A stretch of DNA of 64,000 bases from the NCBI GenBank assembly GCA_034401795.1, contig CM067370.1, forward strand, positions 54,114,880-54,178,879. Direction: 5' to 3'. The notes under the pieces are model-generated. The model ran no database searches. It was not told where the DNA came from and was given only the letters and a program-made list of their open reading frames with translations. Within the stretch, counting starts at the first letter, position 1; each line of letters begins with the position of its first letter. The position numbers and the translations under genes were made by a program. This DNA is from Chaetoderma sp. LZ-2023a. Its lineage: Eukaryota > Mollusca > Caudofoveata > Chaetodermatida > Chaetodermatidae. Shown one piece after another: positions 32,535-44,480 of this stretch.

Positions 32535-33251
32535 TGTATGTTGACTGTTTAGTCTGATCTGTGTGGTAGTTGACCTGAATCTTGATTAAAGATGTTGAGT
32601 CAGATCTGTGTTGTAGTTGACCTGAATCTTTATTAAAGATGTTGAGTCTGATCTGTGCGGTAGTTGATCTGAATCTTGATTAAAGATGTTGAGTCTGATC
32701 TGTGCGGTAGTTGATCTGAATCTTGATTAAAGATGTTGAGTCAGATCTGTGCGGTAGTTGATCTGAATCTTGATTAAAGATGTTGAGTCAGATCTGTGTT
32801 GTAGTTGATCTGAATCTTTCTTAAAGATGTTGAGTCTGATCTGTGCGGTAGTTGATCTGAATCTTGATTAAAGATGTTGAGTCAGATCTGTGTTGTAGTT
32901 GATCTGAATCTTTCTTAAAGATGTTGAGTCTGATCTGTGCGGTAGTTGATCTGAATCTTGATTAAAGATGTTGAGTCAGATCTGTGTTGTAGTTGATCTG
33001 AATCTTTCTTAAAGATGTTGAGTCTGATCTGTGCGGTAGTTGATCTGAATCTTGATTAAAGATGTTGAGTCAGATCTGTGTTGTAGTTGATCTGAATCTT
33101 TCTTAAAGATGTTGAGTCTGATCTGTGCGGTAGTTGATCTGAATCTTGATTAAAGATGTTTAGTCTGATCTGTGTTGTAGTTGATCTGAATCTTTCTTAA
33201 AGATGTTGAGTCTGATCTGTGCGGTAGTTGATCTGAATCTTGATTAAAGAT
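32529..33251 (+). repeat. 47-bp satellite with 94-bp higher-order period, about 15 monomers
   Basis: Monomer 'GTTGAGTCTGATCTGTGCGG' plus 'TAGTTGATCTGAATCTTGAT' plus 'TAAAGAT' (47 bp). From about 32780 two variants alternate: one with GTGCGG and CTTGATTAAAG, the other with GTGTTG and CTTTCTTAAAG. This gives a 94-bp dimer repeated about five times with almost no change. Confidence 0.95.
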
Positions 33252-33313
33252 GGCTCTTTAGGTGATATATAATATAATATATAAATAAAGTTGAGTTTCT
33301 GTTTATTAGCCTG

Positions 33314-33579
33314 TTAATGGCCAAGCCGGCCAAAACCAGCTTCTACAGGTGTGTCAATGTCAATTTGCCGGCCAAAACCAGCTTCTACAGGTGTGTCAAT
33401 GTCAATTTGCCGGCCAAAATAAGAATATTTTTTTGGAAATTTACCACTGGAATGAGTGGGTCGATAACAGCGATTACAGTGGTTAATTCCCAAAAATAGC
33501 CTCAGAATCCTGCCTTGCAAATGGACTTCAATAAGCAGATTTCAATTTTCTTGAAAAATCCTGACCATTTAAGGGTTAA
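33314..33579. repeat. fold-back family A with internal duplication
   Basis: TTAA 33314-33317 on the left, 'AAGGG' then TTAA 33576-33579 on the right. Left arm has 'GCCGGCCAAAACCAGCTTCT' twice in tandem (44-bp unit). Confidence 0.8.
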
Positions 33580-33795
33580 GAATGTAATATTGTTTATATT
33601 TTAGCCAATAAACCAGCTATATGAAAAATACATAATACCCTGCAGACATCATACATGTATTTTTATCACTTATCATCTCATTTGACTGGCTGGGTTTTTT
33701 CACAACACAATTATGTTGACAATAGCAGTGTGCATTTCAGCCTGGATTTTCAGTTCTGTGTGTATTCTAGATGCTAGCCAGTTGAATTTGTTTGA

Positions 33796-33947
33796 TTAAC
33801 CCTTTAATGGTAAAGATTGGTTAAGAAAATTGTCATTTTAATTATTGAATGTCCATTTGCAGCCAATAATTGAAAATTTATCCCTGAATTCTTGAAAATA
33901 TTCTCAATACCACTGCAGAGGGTGGTTTTTGCCAGCTTGACTGTTAA
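33796..33947. repeat. fold-back family A, degenerate
   Basis: TTAACCCTTTAATGG at the left, 'GTCCATTTGCAG' inside, 'CCACTGCAGAGGGTGG' and 'GACTGTTAAAGGG' at the right; the central palindrome is deleted. Confidence 0.65.
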
Positions 33948-34049
33948 AGGGCTCTGTTAGTTGATGAATTTTCACAGTGAACATGTCAATCATATAGGTT
34001 TTGGACCTGTTGAATAGGAATTTGACATTATTGGTCAGTGGTCATCAAG

Positions 34050-34960
34050 TTTTTCCATTTTGGGCCTAAACTCTTTCATTCTTTACCTAAAATGTTCATG
34101 TTTCCAGTTAAAATGTTCATATTTGGAACTTAGATATCAATTCTTCATATAGAAATACTTGAATTTCCAGCCTAAATTCTCATACTTTTGCATTTTGCAT
34201 CCATATTTTTTGTTACTGAACAAAGCAGTTGCTTTTTAGTCCAGATTTTTTCACATTACTACTCATTTGAAATTCTTTTTACCATTTTGAACCCAGATAT
34301 ATGCATATTAACTATCAAAAGTTATATATTTCTGGGTAAACACTTGCTTATAAGCCCAAATTCACAGATTTCAGTAACACATTTTTGCATTTTCACACAT
34401 ACATGTGTTCTTGCACTATAGGTCCAAATCTTCTTGTTTCCTGTCAAGAGTTGTGCATTAAGGATCCAAAATGTCCATGTTTCTGACCAGAGTTCAGATT
34501 TCCAACTTAAATTTTAAACACTAGCCTATATTTAGCAAAATATTCATATTTCCATTGGAAAATATAACATTTTGAGCCCATATATGTATATTAGCTGTCA
34601 AAATTTATACATTTCTGGGTAAACATTTGCTCTTAATCACAAAGTCACAGATTTCAGTACCAAATCTTTAATTTTCACACATATTCTTGCATTTTAGGTC
34701 CACATTTACTGGTTTCCTGTTACATTTTAAACACTGGTTGATATTTGATGAAATGTTCCATTAAAAATTTAGAATTTTGAGCCCATATATGCATATTAAC
34801 TGTCAAAATTTATATATTTCTCTGTAAACCTTTGCTTTTAACACAAAATTCACAAATTTCAGTACACAATTTTTGTTGCATTTCAACATCAATTTCTGCA
34901 TTAAGTACAAATCTCCATGATTCCTGCCAGAATGTGTATTTTCAACCTAATTCAAAATTT
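34050..34960 (+). repeat. degenerate repeat of about 200-285 bp, three or more units
   Basis: 'CATATATGCATATTAACTGT' followed by 'TATATTTCT(G/C)(G/T)GTAAAC' begins at about 34296, 34578 and 34782. Very AT-rich. Confidence 0.65.
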
Positions 34961-36477
34961 TTCTTATTCAAATACTGATATTACAGGCCTATTATTCTAT
35001 ATGGACTGGTATACTGAAATTGTAGACTGACATTTGAGGCCATCCTTAAATTATTGTCTGTTTGTATTAATTATATAATATAATATAATTTGGATATATA
35101 AGCATTGGATAAAAATTAAGAATTGGAAAACAATTGTAGAAAACTTTTATGAGCTTAATTAAGTCTTTAAAAAATGTATGCAAAATTTATGATTGAATAC
35201 CTATTTTGCTGAATATTTTGAAATGAAATTGTCATGGTTTCATTCAGCAATTTGTTCAATGGGGGAATGGCAACTTAATTGAATGCAGATACAGAGCCTA
35301 TACAATTTCCATTAAATCACAAAAAGTGTGTCAATCCAGAAAAATCATGTCAGGGGGTGGGGTGGGGGGGGGGGGGGGGTGGCTCCCACCACCTTGGATA
35401 AAACCCTGGTATATATTGCTGTATTAGGAGCCAAGCAAATAATTTACTTGAAAAATTCTGTAACTTTCCTGTGTTAGGCCAGACCAATTTACTGTTTTAT
35501 TTGTCTGCAAATCGACATTTCTCATGACTGGCTTGACCATTAAAGGGTTAAAAAAAACTACAAAGAACAAGAGTTACAGAAAATTCTGAGGAATTCCTAG
35601 TGTTTATGACTTGGTTGCCAAAAATTGTTAGATGGAAAGAATGTTAAAAATAATACCTTAAAATTCCAGCTTTATTTTTTTCTTAGATTTATAGGGAAAA
35701 ACTAAGTTAGGATGGTTTGTAAAACAAAAAAATAAATTGGTGGTTTTTGCATTGAAATGGAAAATGTCAAATACATGGATTCCTGAATCGTACACTAATA
35801 TTGTGGCAAATACTGATGATATCCACATTCAGTTCAGTGTATTTCACATTTGAGAATGGGTGTAGTAGCCTACAAACGTATTGTCAGAATATTCATCAAC
35901 ATGGGATGGCCTCCTGATATATATTATTAACATATTTTTAATAAATATATTTTTTAATCTTATAATTAATTAATTATAACATTTAAAATTAACTCAACCT
36001 GGCAGGTGGCAGTGACCATTATTTTTTCTTCATCCTTTCAATGTACTTCACCAGCCCCATTCAGCCACTGTAACACCCAGGATAGGATTGTGAAAATGGC
36101 AGGCGAAGGGTTAACTCTTGGGTTAGGTAATTTAGACAACTGACATTTTATCCAAGGTTGTGCTTATATTTATAAATATGACATCAACCCACATCATTTC
36201 CAACAATTCCATAGATATTTTATAGATTTCAATGGCTTTCCTGAGGATTATGACCTCACACAAGAAAGTCAAATTGCAGAGGCCCCCCCCCTCCCAATTC
36301 CATACCAAAAATTAACTATGATATCATTTGAAACAAAATTAGATAAACTATGGGATAACCAATCCTATACTATAACTATTTAGCTAGTAATATAAATCCA
36401 GTACTTTATTACTGAATTGAAATAGGAAATTAGGAATCTGTCATTACAGGCTTTTAGCCTTCTCACAGAAATGGAAT

Positions 36478-36523
<46 letters not shown>

Positions 36524-37424
36524 AACATATGTATTCACTAAAATGTGGTCATATTTTTCTAAATCAATAGAAATAATCCAGATTTTATAATATTATTACT
36601 ATTAAGCAGACCAAATTTAATGTACTGTGAGAAGCAACTTTTCAATCTGTCTAATTTTCTGACACACACACACGCACGCATGCACACACACACCCCTTAT
36701 GAGTGGGAGCGACTGGCCCTGAAAGTGAAACACGCACCCCCGCTTAGTTCAATTCTGTTTATCAATATGTGAATATCACAAAGTAAAAATAAATTGTAAT
36801 GTGACGGGGAGAGAGAGAGCGAACAAACTAAAGCTTTAGAAGATAACTCAGAAAAATAAATAAACAATATTTATCAATGATCGCGTTATCGCGTAACTGT
36901 CACGGTTAATACAAAACAGCCAGCAGATCAACTAGCTGTGTCAGTGATTACATCCGATTATCAAGCGCTTGCCGCTGGTATCTGAGGTATTTTATATTAT
37001 TTCATGAAAACAGTGCTATATTATATGTATACTCCCTAAAATACACTCGAATCTCACGAATTGTTCTCAAATATTACCTCTTGCTATTGTCGCTAGGCCT
37101 ACACATCCATCGCTCGTTTATTTACACTGATACAAGGTGTGGCTTCGTGCCGAGAAGTCGGTCATATCGCCGAAATGTAGATAGAACGATGATATTGATT
37201 GGGTCGCTCAATTTAGTAATGAAGCACGTTGCTTGGCTAAAAGCATTGCGCAGCAAACATGTGTGCTGTGATTTTGGCTAGCTATGTGGCAGAGGGTCAG
37301 TCTGGAGTTACGGTCACAGAGGATTAACCCTCTGCCGGCGGGAGAATGATAAATGTTGTGCTCTCATTGTTTGATGGCCTAATACAGGACACATGGCTAG
37401 AGTTGATAAAATGAGAGCAATAGA
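34961..37424. other. intronic; microsatellites, no gene
   Basis: G-rich run 35356-35382, half family A at 35500-35552, a C-rich run at 36283-36294, (GATT)n at 36480-36522 (about 10.5 units), CA-rich run 36661-36692. No coding frame with recognisable features. Confidence 0.5.
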
Positions 37425-37745
37425 CCTTTCCAGTTTATCCATCCATCATATAACATCATAATCAACTACGTGACATGTAGGATGATGTCATAATCAATTA
37501 CAGCATGAATGACTAGATTTAGTCTTAAATGCTTAATAGTCTGACACTTTGTACGAATTGTATGTCTACTATTTAATAAACATTCTGTTGAATATTTTGA
37601 AACTATTATAACTGGGTGCTGTTGCTGCCATAGTATAGTTTTCTAGAAATTGTTATTCCAAGATTGCAGGGATCAGCTGATCTCAACATGGGCAAAGTGT
37701 GGCTGGAGCTTAGCTAGAGATGAACGGGGACATTGCTAAAACTGG
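37425..37745 (+). repeat. dispersed repeat of about 320 bp, hairpin right arm deleted
   Basis: Same flanks as 19735-20095 and 27548-27945, but after the left arm ('GTTGAATATTTTGAAACTAT' to 'GGGTGCTGTTGCTGCC') the sequence goes straight to 'GTATAGTTTTCTAGAAATTG'. The whole right arm is gone. Confidence 0.85.
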
Positions 37746-38790
37746 ATCCATCTGTTGAATGATGGACGCCAGCAATTCTGAGCCTAAATGCAATGGATGT
37801 CTATCTGTGATAAATACGAATTGTTATTTAAGACTAGGAATATCTGTCGCATTCCCCTTACAGAAATTTAAGCGTGCGATAAGTGAACGATGTTAGCTCG
37901 CAGTGTTAGTTCATGCAAGCTATCCATAAGCACACAGCATTAGCCTGCGCAAGCACACGTTAAGCTCTATTTGAAGCATTGCGAGGTTGCACATGCTTGC
38001 ACAAACAACATTTGCCTACCCGTGTGCTCCCGCAACCCTAAGCACGCGCTCCCGCAACCTCGCGCCTGCCAATACTCGGCCAATGGTGCTGACTGGGCTA
38101 AAATAACTTTGTGATTTTCTAAAGCAAATTGACTTTCATGCTCTTGTCTTCACGACCAATGTTCTTGGAGCCTTCAGAATTAAATTACTTTTTATGACAG
38201 CCAACATAAAGGATTTAATCATACATGCACTCATGCTTGCTTGCTCACATGGGCACAGGTACATTGCTTTTGGACAGCCTGTTATTGTATCTATTCTATT
38301 CCCACATAGAGTAGAATTATGGCAGAATGCTCACTTATGATACTGCTGCCTTGCGTTCCATAGGGGTGCAAAACAGTTTCAATAGGTCCGCTCAGTTAGA
38401 GTGCTCTATAACAAAGCTATTCTATATGGAACAATAAGGTTTGCTAAGAAGACGGTATCCTAACACTTATAACGTAATATATGCCTCTGTGACATATGAC
38501 GTGGTTTCGTGTGCAATTACGTCAGATTGAAAACATGTTTTGCTTTTCGCGAGTCACCTTCAAACATGTTTCGCGAAATAGCAGAGCGCTCTAACAAAAC
38601 ATATCGTTCCATAGGAGAAACATGTTTTCTGCAGAGGCAATTAAGCAAAGCGTTTTGTTGTGTTTTCCCTATGGAATCCACGGCTGTATTCATCTGTCAG
38701 CTATTTTACTTAAATTGACACTCAGTAAGATTGACGAAGCAAAGATTGTTGATTCAGGGATGGAGTTCACTTATCTACTGGCGAGTTTGA
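37746..38790. other. no gene seen
   Basis: Contains 'CATGC...GCGC' rich text at 37900-38080 and 'CGTTCCATAGG' twice (about 38354 and 38605). Two open frames (38509-38718, 38622-38870) have no family features; the second runs into the DIRS terminal repeat. Confidence 0.4.
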
Positions 38791-38794
38791 AAAA

Positions 38795-38905
38795 AGTGGT
38801 GTGCTTTTTGTTTCTACGAGAATTGCTAATACTTACCAGATGTACTATTATGATAATGTCTATTATCTAGTCTTGCTCAAAATAAACAATTAAAACTCCA
38901 CACTC
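38795..38905. repeat. left inverted terminal repeat of the DIRS1-like element
   Basis: 'ACTTACCAGATGTACTATTA' and 'TCTTGCTCAAAATAAACAAT' are the reverse complement of 47847-47945. Similarity to the remnant at 7.83-8.0 kb extends inward to about 38965. Confidence 0.87.
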
Positions 38906-39050
38906 TGTGGACCTGCTGTGTCCAGGAATTACCATAAGCGGCAGGAACCGAGTCAATTCCCGAGTACAGACACATTTGTCTTATGCTTGCCTTGGCAAAA
39001 GCAGTGAAAGCAGTTCAGCCTCACCTCAGCGGGGTGGCTGAGACAGGCCA

Positions 39051-39147
39051 TAGTACATCTGGTAAGCATTAACCATTCGTGTAGAAACAAAAAAGCACAC
39101 TGCTTTTTTTATTCTACTTCAAATAATACATACCAGATGTATTATTA
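39051..39147. repeat. internal complementary region (ICR) of the DIRS1-like element
   Basis: 39051-39104 is the reverse complement, with a few changes, of 38795-38847. 39104-39147 matches the reverse complement of about 47895-47938 ('TATTCTACTT...AATAATAC'). The two halves form a palindrome around 39100. In DIRS1 this region serves as template for joining the two ends of the circular intermediate. Confidence 0.85.
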
Positions 39148-39479
39148 TGATAAACTCCGGATTTCGACAGCCAGGAATTCCGATGGGCGGAGACGAGGCT
39201 CATACCAACTCTCATCTACCAACCAAAGAAACGGCTTGTGAAGAGGCCGAGAATGCCAGCGCCCGCTTGCGTTTCACTGAAAAGTTGACTTCAAATGATA
39301 ACTATGATAATAGTCACCAAATACTAAGAAACACTCACCATTCTGAGTGCTTGATTCTTGTCTTTGCCCAAGGAGCTCGCCCATCCATGCCTGCGCTGCT
39401 AGCCATATGTTTCACCTGTGCCAATGCTGGAGAAAGCTGGTGCGAAGTATGTGCTAGAAAGTCAGATGTGGCCTAATTT

Positions 39480-40229
39480 TGATTCATTAGATGTGATACG
39501 GCGACTGAATTAAGTGAGCTAGAACGACTCAGCATGCCATTGTGCGACAGATATCACCTCCTCTAGGGAGTTTCTCTTAGAGGGTAGATGATACTGCCAG
39601 TGCTCGGACCTGATGGGCATTAGCGTGATCAATCTGCTTAGCTGTAACGATCTTATGCGACATCTGAATAGTATCGACTATCCATCGAGAAATAATATCT
39701 TTCAAGGCACGGAAAAACAAGCTTTGAGTGAGAGCCAAAGTGATTTTGATTCATCTCTCCACGCCTCTGTATGATTTTTGTACATTTTCAGACATCGAAC
39801 AGGACAAGCAGAAGAGCTTGGATCATGTCTGACTAGACATAAAAAATCGATCGGTTAATCTGGAAATTTTAGTGACTGATTTTTTGCCAAAAAGCAAAGA
39901 TATGGTAGTAGTGTTAAGCCTTCACCTGTAATGACAAAACCGTCTTATTCCGCAGAAAGTGCATGAACTTCGCTTCTCCATCTCATCGATGCTGCTGCAA
40001 CCAAGCAAACTGATTTAAGAGATAACAGTTTAATATCTATAGATCTAATAGCCTCTAAAGGAGCATGCCCCAGAATCTGAAGAACAAGAGATATGTTCCA
40101 TGCAGGAATATGCATAGGCTGTCTAGGTTGCAGATTACTCATTCTGTTTATAGCTTCATTTAAGTGCCCTCTCTTATCTTTTTCAGAACTTTTGGAATGA
40201 ATCGTTGGAGGATATGCATATGCATACAT
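39480..40229 (-). pseudogene. DIRS tyrosine recombinase, frameshifted at 3' end
   Basis: The minus-strand frame 40229-39945 reads 'YAYAYPPTIHSKS' (the usual RT/recombinase junction) and later 'NISLVLQILGHAPLEAI', 'LLSLKSVCLVAAASMRWRSE' and 'VHALS', the last including the first catalytic Arg region. Farther on, in other frames, come 'KMYKNHTEAWRDESKSLW', 'ALKDIISRWIVDTIQMS' and 'AHQVRALAVSS' (the H-x-x-R motif). The last part, expected to hold the tyrosine, is disrupted by a stop. The protein would integrate circular DNA copies. At least two frameshifts are present, so it is inactive. Confidence 0.8.
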
Positions 40230-40235
40230 TCCTTT

Positions 40236-40937
40236 TCAACTTATTTCCAGTGCATCTATTTCTAGGGCTAGCGGGTCTGGAATTGGAGACACGTATGTGA
40301 CCATCTTTGCATTTTCTTTCATTGGAAATTGATCCATATTTGGTTGGCTCCAATGATTGAATAGAACTTCTGCTACCGATTGGTGAAGCTGCCATTCCGT
40401 TGGACGACAAACCGTCCTTCGACTGAGCGCATCCGCTAGGATGTTAAATCTGCCCAGAATGTGTTCTGCCTGAAGAATTATATTCCTCTCTTGGCACCAG
40501 AATAGAAGATTCCAAATCATCATGCACAACTGTTATGCCATTATCCCGCCCTGGTGGTTCAAGTAGAACACCACTGTTGAGTTGTCTGTCCTTATCAGGA
40601 CAATTTAGTCTCGGTTTAAGTTCTCAAACTTTAGAAGTGCTAAGACCACCGCTAACAGTTCTAAGAGATTTTATGTTTCTGCACATTTGTCTGATCCCAT
40701 TCCCGACACTGACAGGTTGTCCACTACTGCTCCCAAACCTGTCACAGATGCGTCCGTGAAAATGGACAACTGCGGTTGAGGAGGCTGTAGCGGAACTACA
40801 GGAGATTCTGTTCTGATAGCCACCACTGAAGGTGGAATATCAATGGTTCTTTGACTGGAATTCTCAGAGATAACAGCTCTGTTTTCTGAGACCGGAATGA
40901 CATTTATGATAGTATGACGAGTTCCGGTGGGGGTCAA
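40236..40937 (-). pseudogene. DIRS RNase H domain
   Basis: 'QPQLSIFTDASVTGLGAVVD' gives the first catalytic Asp of the RNase H fold (TDAS). In a second frame 'QAEHILGRFNILADALSRR' carries the later catalytic part (N..AD.LSR), followed by 'PTEWQLHQSVAEVLF' and 'VSPIPDPLALEIDAL', text characteristic of DIRS polyproteins just before the recombinase. The two parts are in different frames. The domain degrades the RNA strand after reverse transcription. Its upstream neighbour should be RT, which is instead 5 kb away. Confidence 0.82.
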
Positions 40938-41984
40938 GGTGCCTAGATTGACTCAAGTCAAGGTTATGACCTCAATGTTATAAATGGCTCAAAGAGCGTG
41001 TCCAGGGGGTGACTGGTTACTCGGCTACTATCGTCGGTGAAAGGTCCAGGCAAATGAATTTGACATAAATGACCTCAAACATAGCTTATAGGGCATACCA
41101 AGTTTGGTGATGATTGGCCTCGAAGTTCAAGGATTCAGGATCGATGCCTATTCGACCAACTGACTGGCTCGAAATATGATAGGGTCAAAGATTAGGTGGA
41201 AATGTCCATTTCATGAGATTAGGAAAGGAGGATAAAGAATTATGACAGTTTCTTGACAGATCCGGATACCGATGGATCGGCGATTTGAAAGCACTATGAT
41301 TTTCCAGTTGTGGATCTATTAAATTTGAAGTGGCGGAATGTGCTGCACTCGCCGGATCAGGAATGATCATCAGAAGCGTCCAGGCAAACTGGCAGATCAG
41401 GGTAGGTTGTTCTCATTAAAACCTTATCTAAGAAATTGATCCAAGATGCTCAAACATCGTGGAATTCAGTTTCTTAGTAAAGTGGTACTGAGAACGTAAA
41501 TAACAAAATGATAAGACGATGTTTCAACACTACCAATTACAGACAGGATCTGGCGAGAGCAGCTACAGTCTATCACGTGTGGAATCTTTTGCTACTGATG
41601 TTAGTTTGGCTCAAAAAGCCAATTAATTGAAGTTCAGAATTCTTTGGAGGAATTTGAAGCAGAAACAATTTTTAAATTAATGAAAATATTTATTACCAAC
41701 ACATACAAGTTACACAACAAATAATAAGACAATAACAATGCGAGATGAAAAGTCGATGACGTGCAAATGCAGTGACTGGTAGATGGGATGTATGACCAGC
41801 ATAATGTTGGAGCAAGAAGATCAATAAAAGTTGATAAATAGCGGATCTACTGTCAGTATTTTAAGACGTTGAAGGAAGATGCTCGGGTAACTTTGGCTAA
41901 GTTTACTCAATCGAACTTGACTAATGCCAAGCTCAATCACTTAATGAGCCAAAGATACTCGAGATGAAATAATCTAAAGTACAA

Positions 41985-42640
41985 CTAGATTGATCGGTCG
42001 ATGACGCATCACTGCAAATCCCCACGTTCACCGCTTTGAACTTTTGACACACCACACAATGCACCCTGGGGGTGGAGCCAAATGTAAATGTCATTTTGCA
42101 CTCCACGATCATATGAGTAACTCACATACCAAATTTGGTTGAATTCCATCCAACAGTGTCAGAGGAGTTGCATTACAATCAATTTCATGACCTTTTGACC
42201 CCTTCCCCCACCCCTGGTGGTGGGGCCAAATATAAATGTGCTCATCCACTCCCACATTGATATGGGTAACTCACATACAAAATTTAGTTGAATTCCGTCG
42301 AATGGTTTCAGAGGAGATGCATTACAATCAATTTCTGCAGTTTAAAATTTAACCTTTTGCCCGCTCCCCCACCCCCTGGGGGCAGAGCCAAATCTAAATA
42401 GCCTCTTGCACTCTGCAATCATATGGGTAACGCAGATATCAAATTTATTTGAGTTCCGTCTAACGATTTCAGAGGAGTTGCGTTACAACTGATTTGACCT
42501 TTTGACCCCTGCCATGCCTTGTCTTGCATAGTGGAATCATATGGGTAACCCACATACCAAATCTGATTTAATTACACCCCATGACGGACGGACGGAGGCA
42601 ATTACAATATTCCGGACGTTTTTTCAAAACGGGATAAAAA
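41985..42640 (+). repeat. tandem array, unit about 150-165 bp, first block
   Basis: Three to four units with 'GGGGG(T/C)GGAGCCAAATCTAA', 'CATATGGGTAACTCACATAC', 'CAAATTTGGTTGAATTCC', 'CAGAGGAGTTGCATTACAAT' and 'TGACCTTTTGACCCC'. Ends with 'GACGGACGGAGGCAATTACA' and a short hairpin 'ACGTTTTTTCAAAACG'. Confidence 0.87.
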
Positions 42641-42869
42641 TGTTACCAGCTTTAATTTACATAATAATTATTAATTAACATATATGACAACACAACAATG
42701 GCACCATTGCACAAAATCTGTTTATTCCTGGTGTCTACTCACATATGCTAACGCATATCATATGAATGACATTATTATACCACTAAGATCTGCGCTGAAA
42801 CAATGGTTGAGTTTCTGTCAAAGTACACTCGATTTTCATGCCATGGAAAATAAAAACTAATACTTTTGC

Positions 42870-44480
42870 ATTATAATCAATTTGACCTTTTGAACCCTGC
42901 TATGACCCCTTGGGGGTGGATCCTAATCTATATCTCGTCTCACAAAGCGCATTCCTATGGGTAACCTACTTACCAAATTTGGTTGAATTAACCCACATAA
43001 AGAATTTGTTTGAATTCCGCCCAACGGTTTGGGAGGAGTTAGTGTGACGGACAGATGGACAATCAATTTGACCTTTTGACCCCTGCCACATCACCTTGAG
43101 GGTGGAGCCTAACCTATATCTCGTCTCGTAAAGCGCATTCCTATGGGTAACCTACTTACCAAATTTGGTTGAATTCCACCCAACAGTTTGGGAGGAGTTA
43201 GCGTGATGGACAGACGGACAATCAATTTGACCTTTTGACCCCTGCCATGCCACCTTGAGGGTGAAGCCTAATCTATATCTCGTGTTGCAAAGCGCATTCC
43301 TATTGGTAAGCCACATACCGAATTAAGTTCAATTCTGCGCAACGATTTGGGGTGAGACACATTATAATCAATTTTACCTTTTGACCCCTGCCACGCCACC
43401 ACGACGGTGGAGCCTATTCTATATCTCATCTTGCAAAGCGCATTCCTATTGGTAAGCCACACAACGAATTCGGTTGAATTCTGCGCAACGATTTGGGGTG
43501 AAATGTATTATAATCAATTTGACCTTTTGACCCCTGCCATGCCCCCTTGGAGGCGGAGCCTAATCTAAATATCGTCTTACATGTTGCATTCCTATGGCTA
43601 ACCTACTTATAAAATTCGGTTGAATTCCACCCAACAGTTTGGGAGGAGTTAGCGTGACTGAGATGGACAATCAATTTGACCTTTTGACCCCTGCCACGTC
43701 ACCTTGAGGGTGGAGCCTAATCTATAGCTCGTCTTGCAAAGTGCATTCCTATTGGTAAGCCACATAGCAAATTTGGTTGAATTCTAAGCAGCAATTTGGG
43801 GTTAGATGCATTATATTTAATTTTACCTTTTGACCACTGGGGACGGAGCCTAATCTAAATATCCTCCTCCAAATTAAATTCCTATGGGTAACCTACTTAC
43901 CAAATTTGGTTGAATTCCACCCCACCGTTTGGGAGGAGTTAGCGTGATGGATAGATGGACAATCAATTTGACTTTTTGACCCCTGCCACGTCCCCTTGGG
44001 GGCGGGGCCTAATCTAAATATTGTTGTGCAAATTGCATTCCTATAGGTAACCTACTTACAAAATTTGGTTGAATTCCATCCAACAGTTTTGGAGGAGTTA
44101 GCGTGATGGACAGACGGACAATCAATTTGACCTTTTGACCCCTGTCATGCCTCCTTGAGGGCGGAGCCTAATCTATACCTTGTCTTGCAATGTGCATTCC
44201 TATTAGTAACCGACATACCGAATTTGGTTGAATTCTGCGCAACACTTTGGAGTGAGATCCATTATAATCAATTTGACCTTTTGACCCCTGCCACGACCCC
44301 TTGGGGGCGGAGCCTAGTCTAAATGTCGTCTCGCAAAGCGCATTCCTGTGGGTAACCTACAAACCAAATTTGGTTTCAATTCCACCCAATGGTTTGGGAG
44401 GAGTTAGTGTGACGGACAGACAGGACGGAGGCGATTACAAGATCACCCGACGTTTTTTCAAAACGTAGGGATAATAAATA
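42870..44480 (+). repeat. tandem array, unit about 150 bp, second block, about ten units
   Basis: Successive 'TTTGACCTTTTGACCCCTGC' lines begin near 42886, 43068, 43227, 43373, 43519, 43676, 43823, 43967, 44126 and 44273. Units carry 'GCATTCCTATGGGTAACCTA' and 'GGGAGGAGTTAGCGTGA'. Ends with a GGACAGACAGGACGGA tract and 'CGACGTTTTTTCAAAACGTA', as in the first block. Confidence 0.9.

Noticed and set aside
39147..39476. 109-codon plus-strand frame between ICR and recombinase
   Set aside because: It runs opposite to the DIRS recombinase, whose 3' end is expected here; no features of its own.
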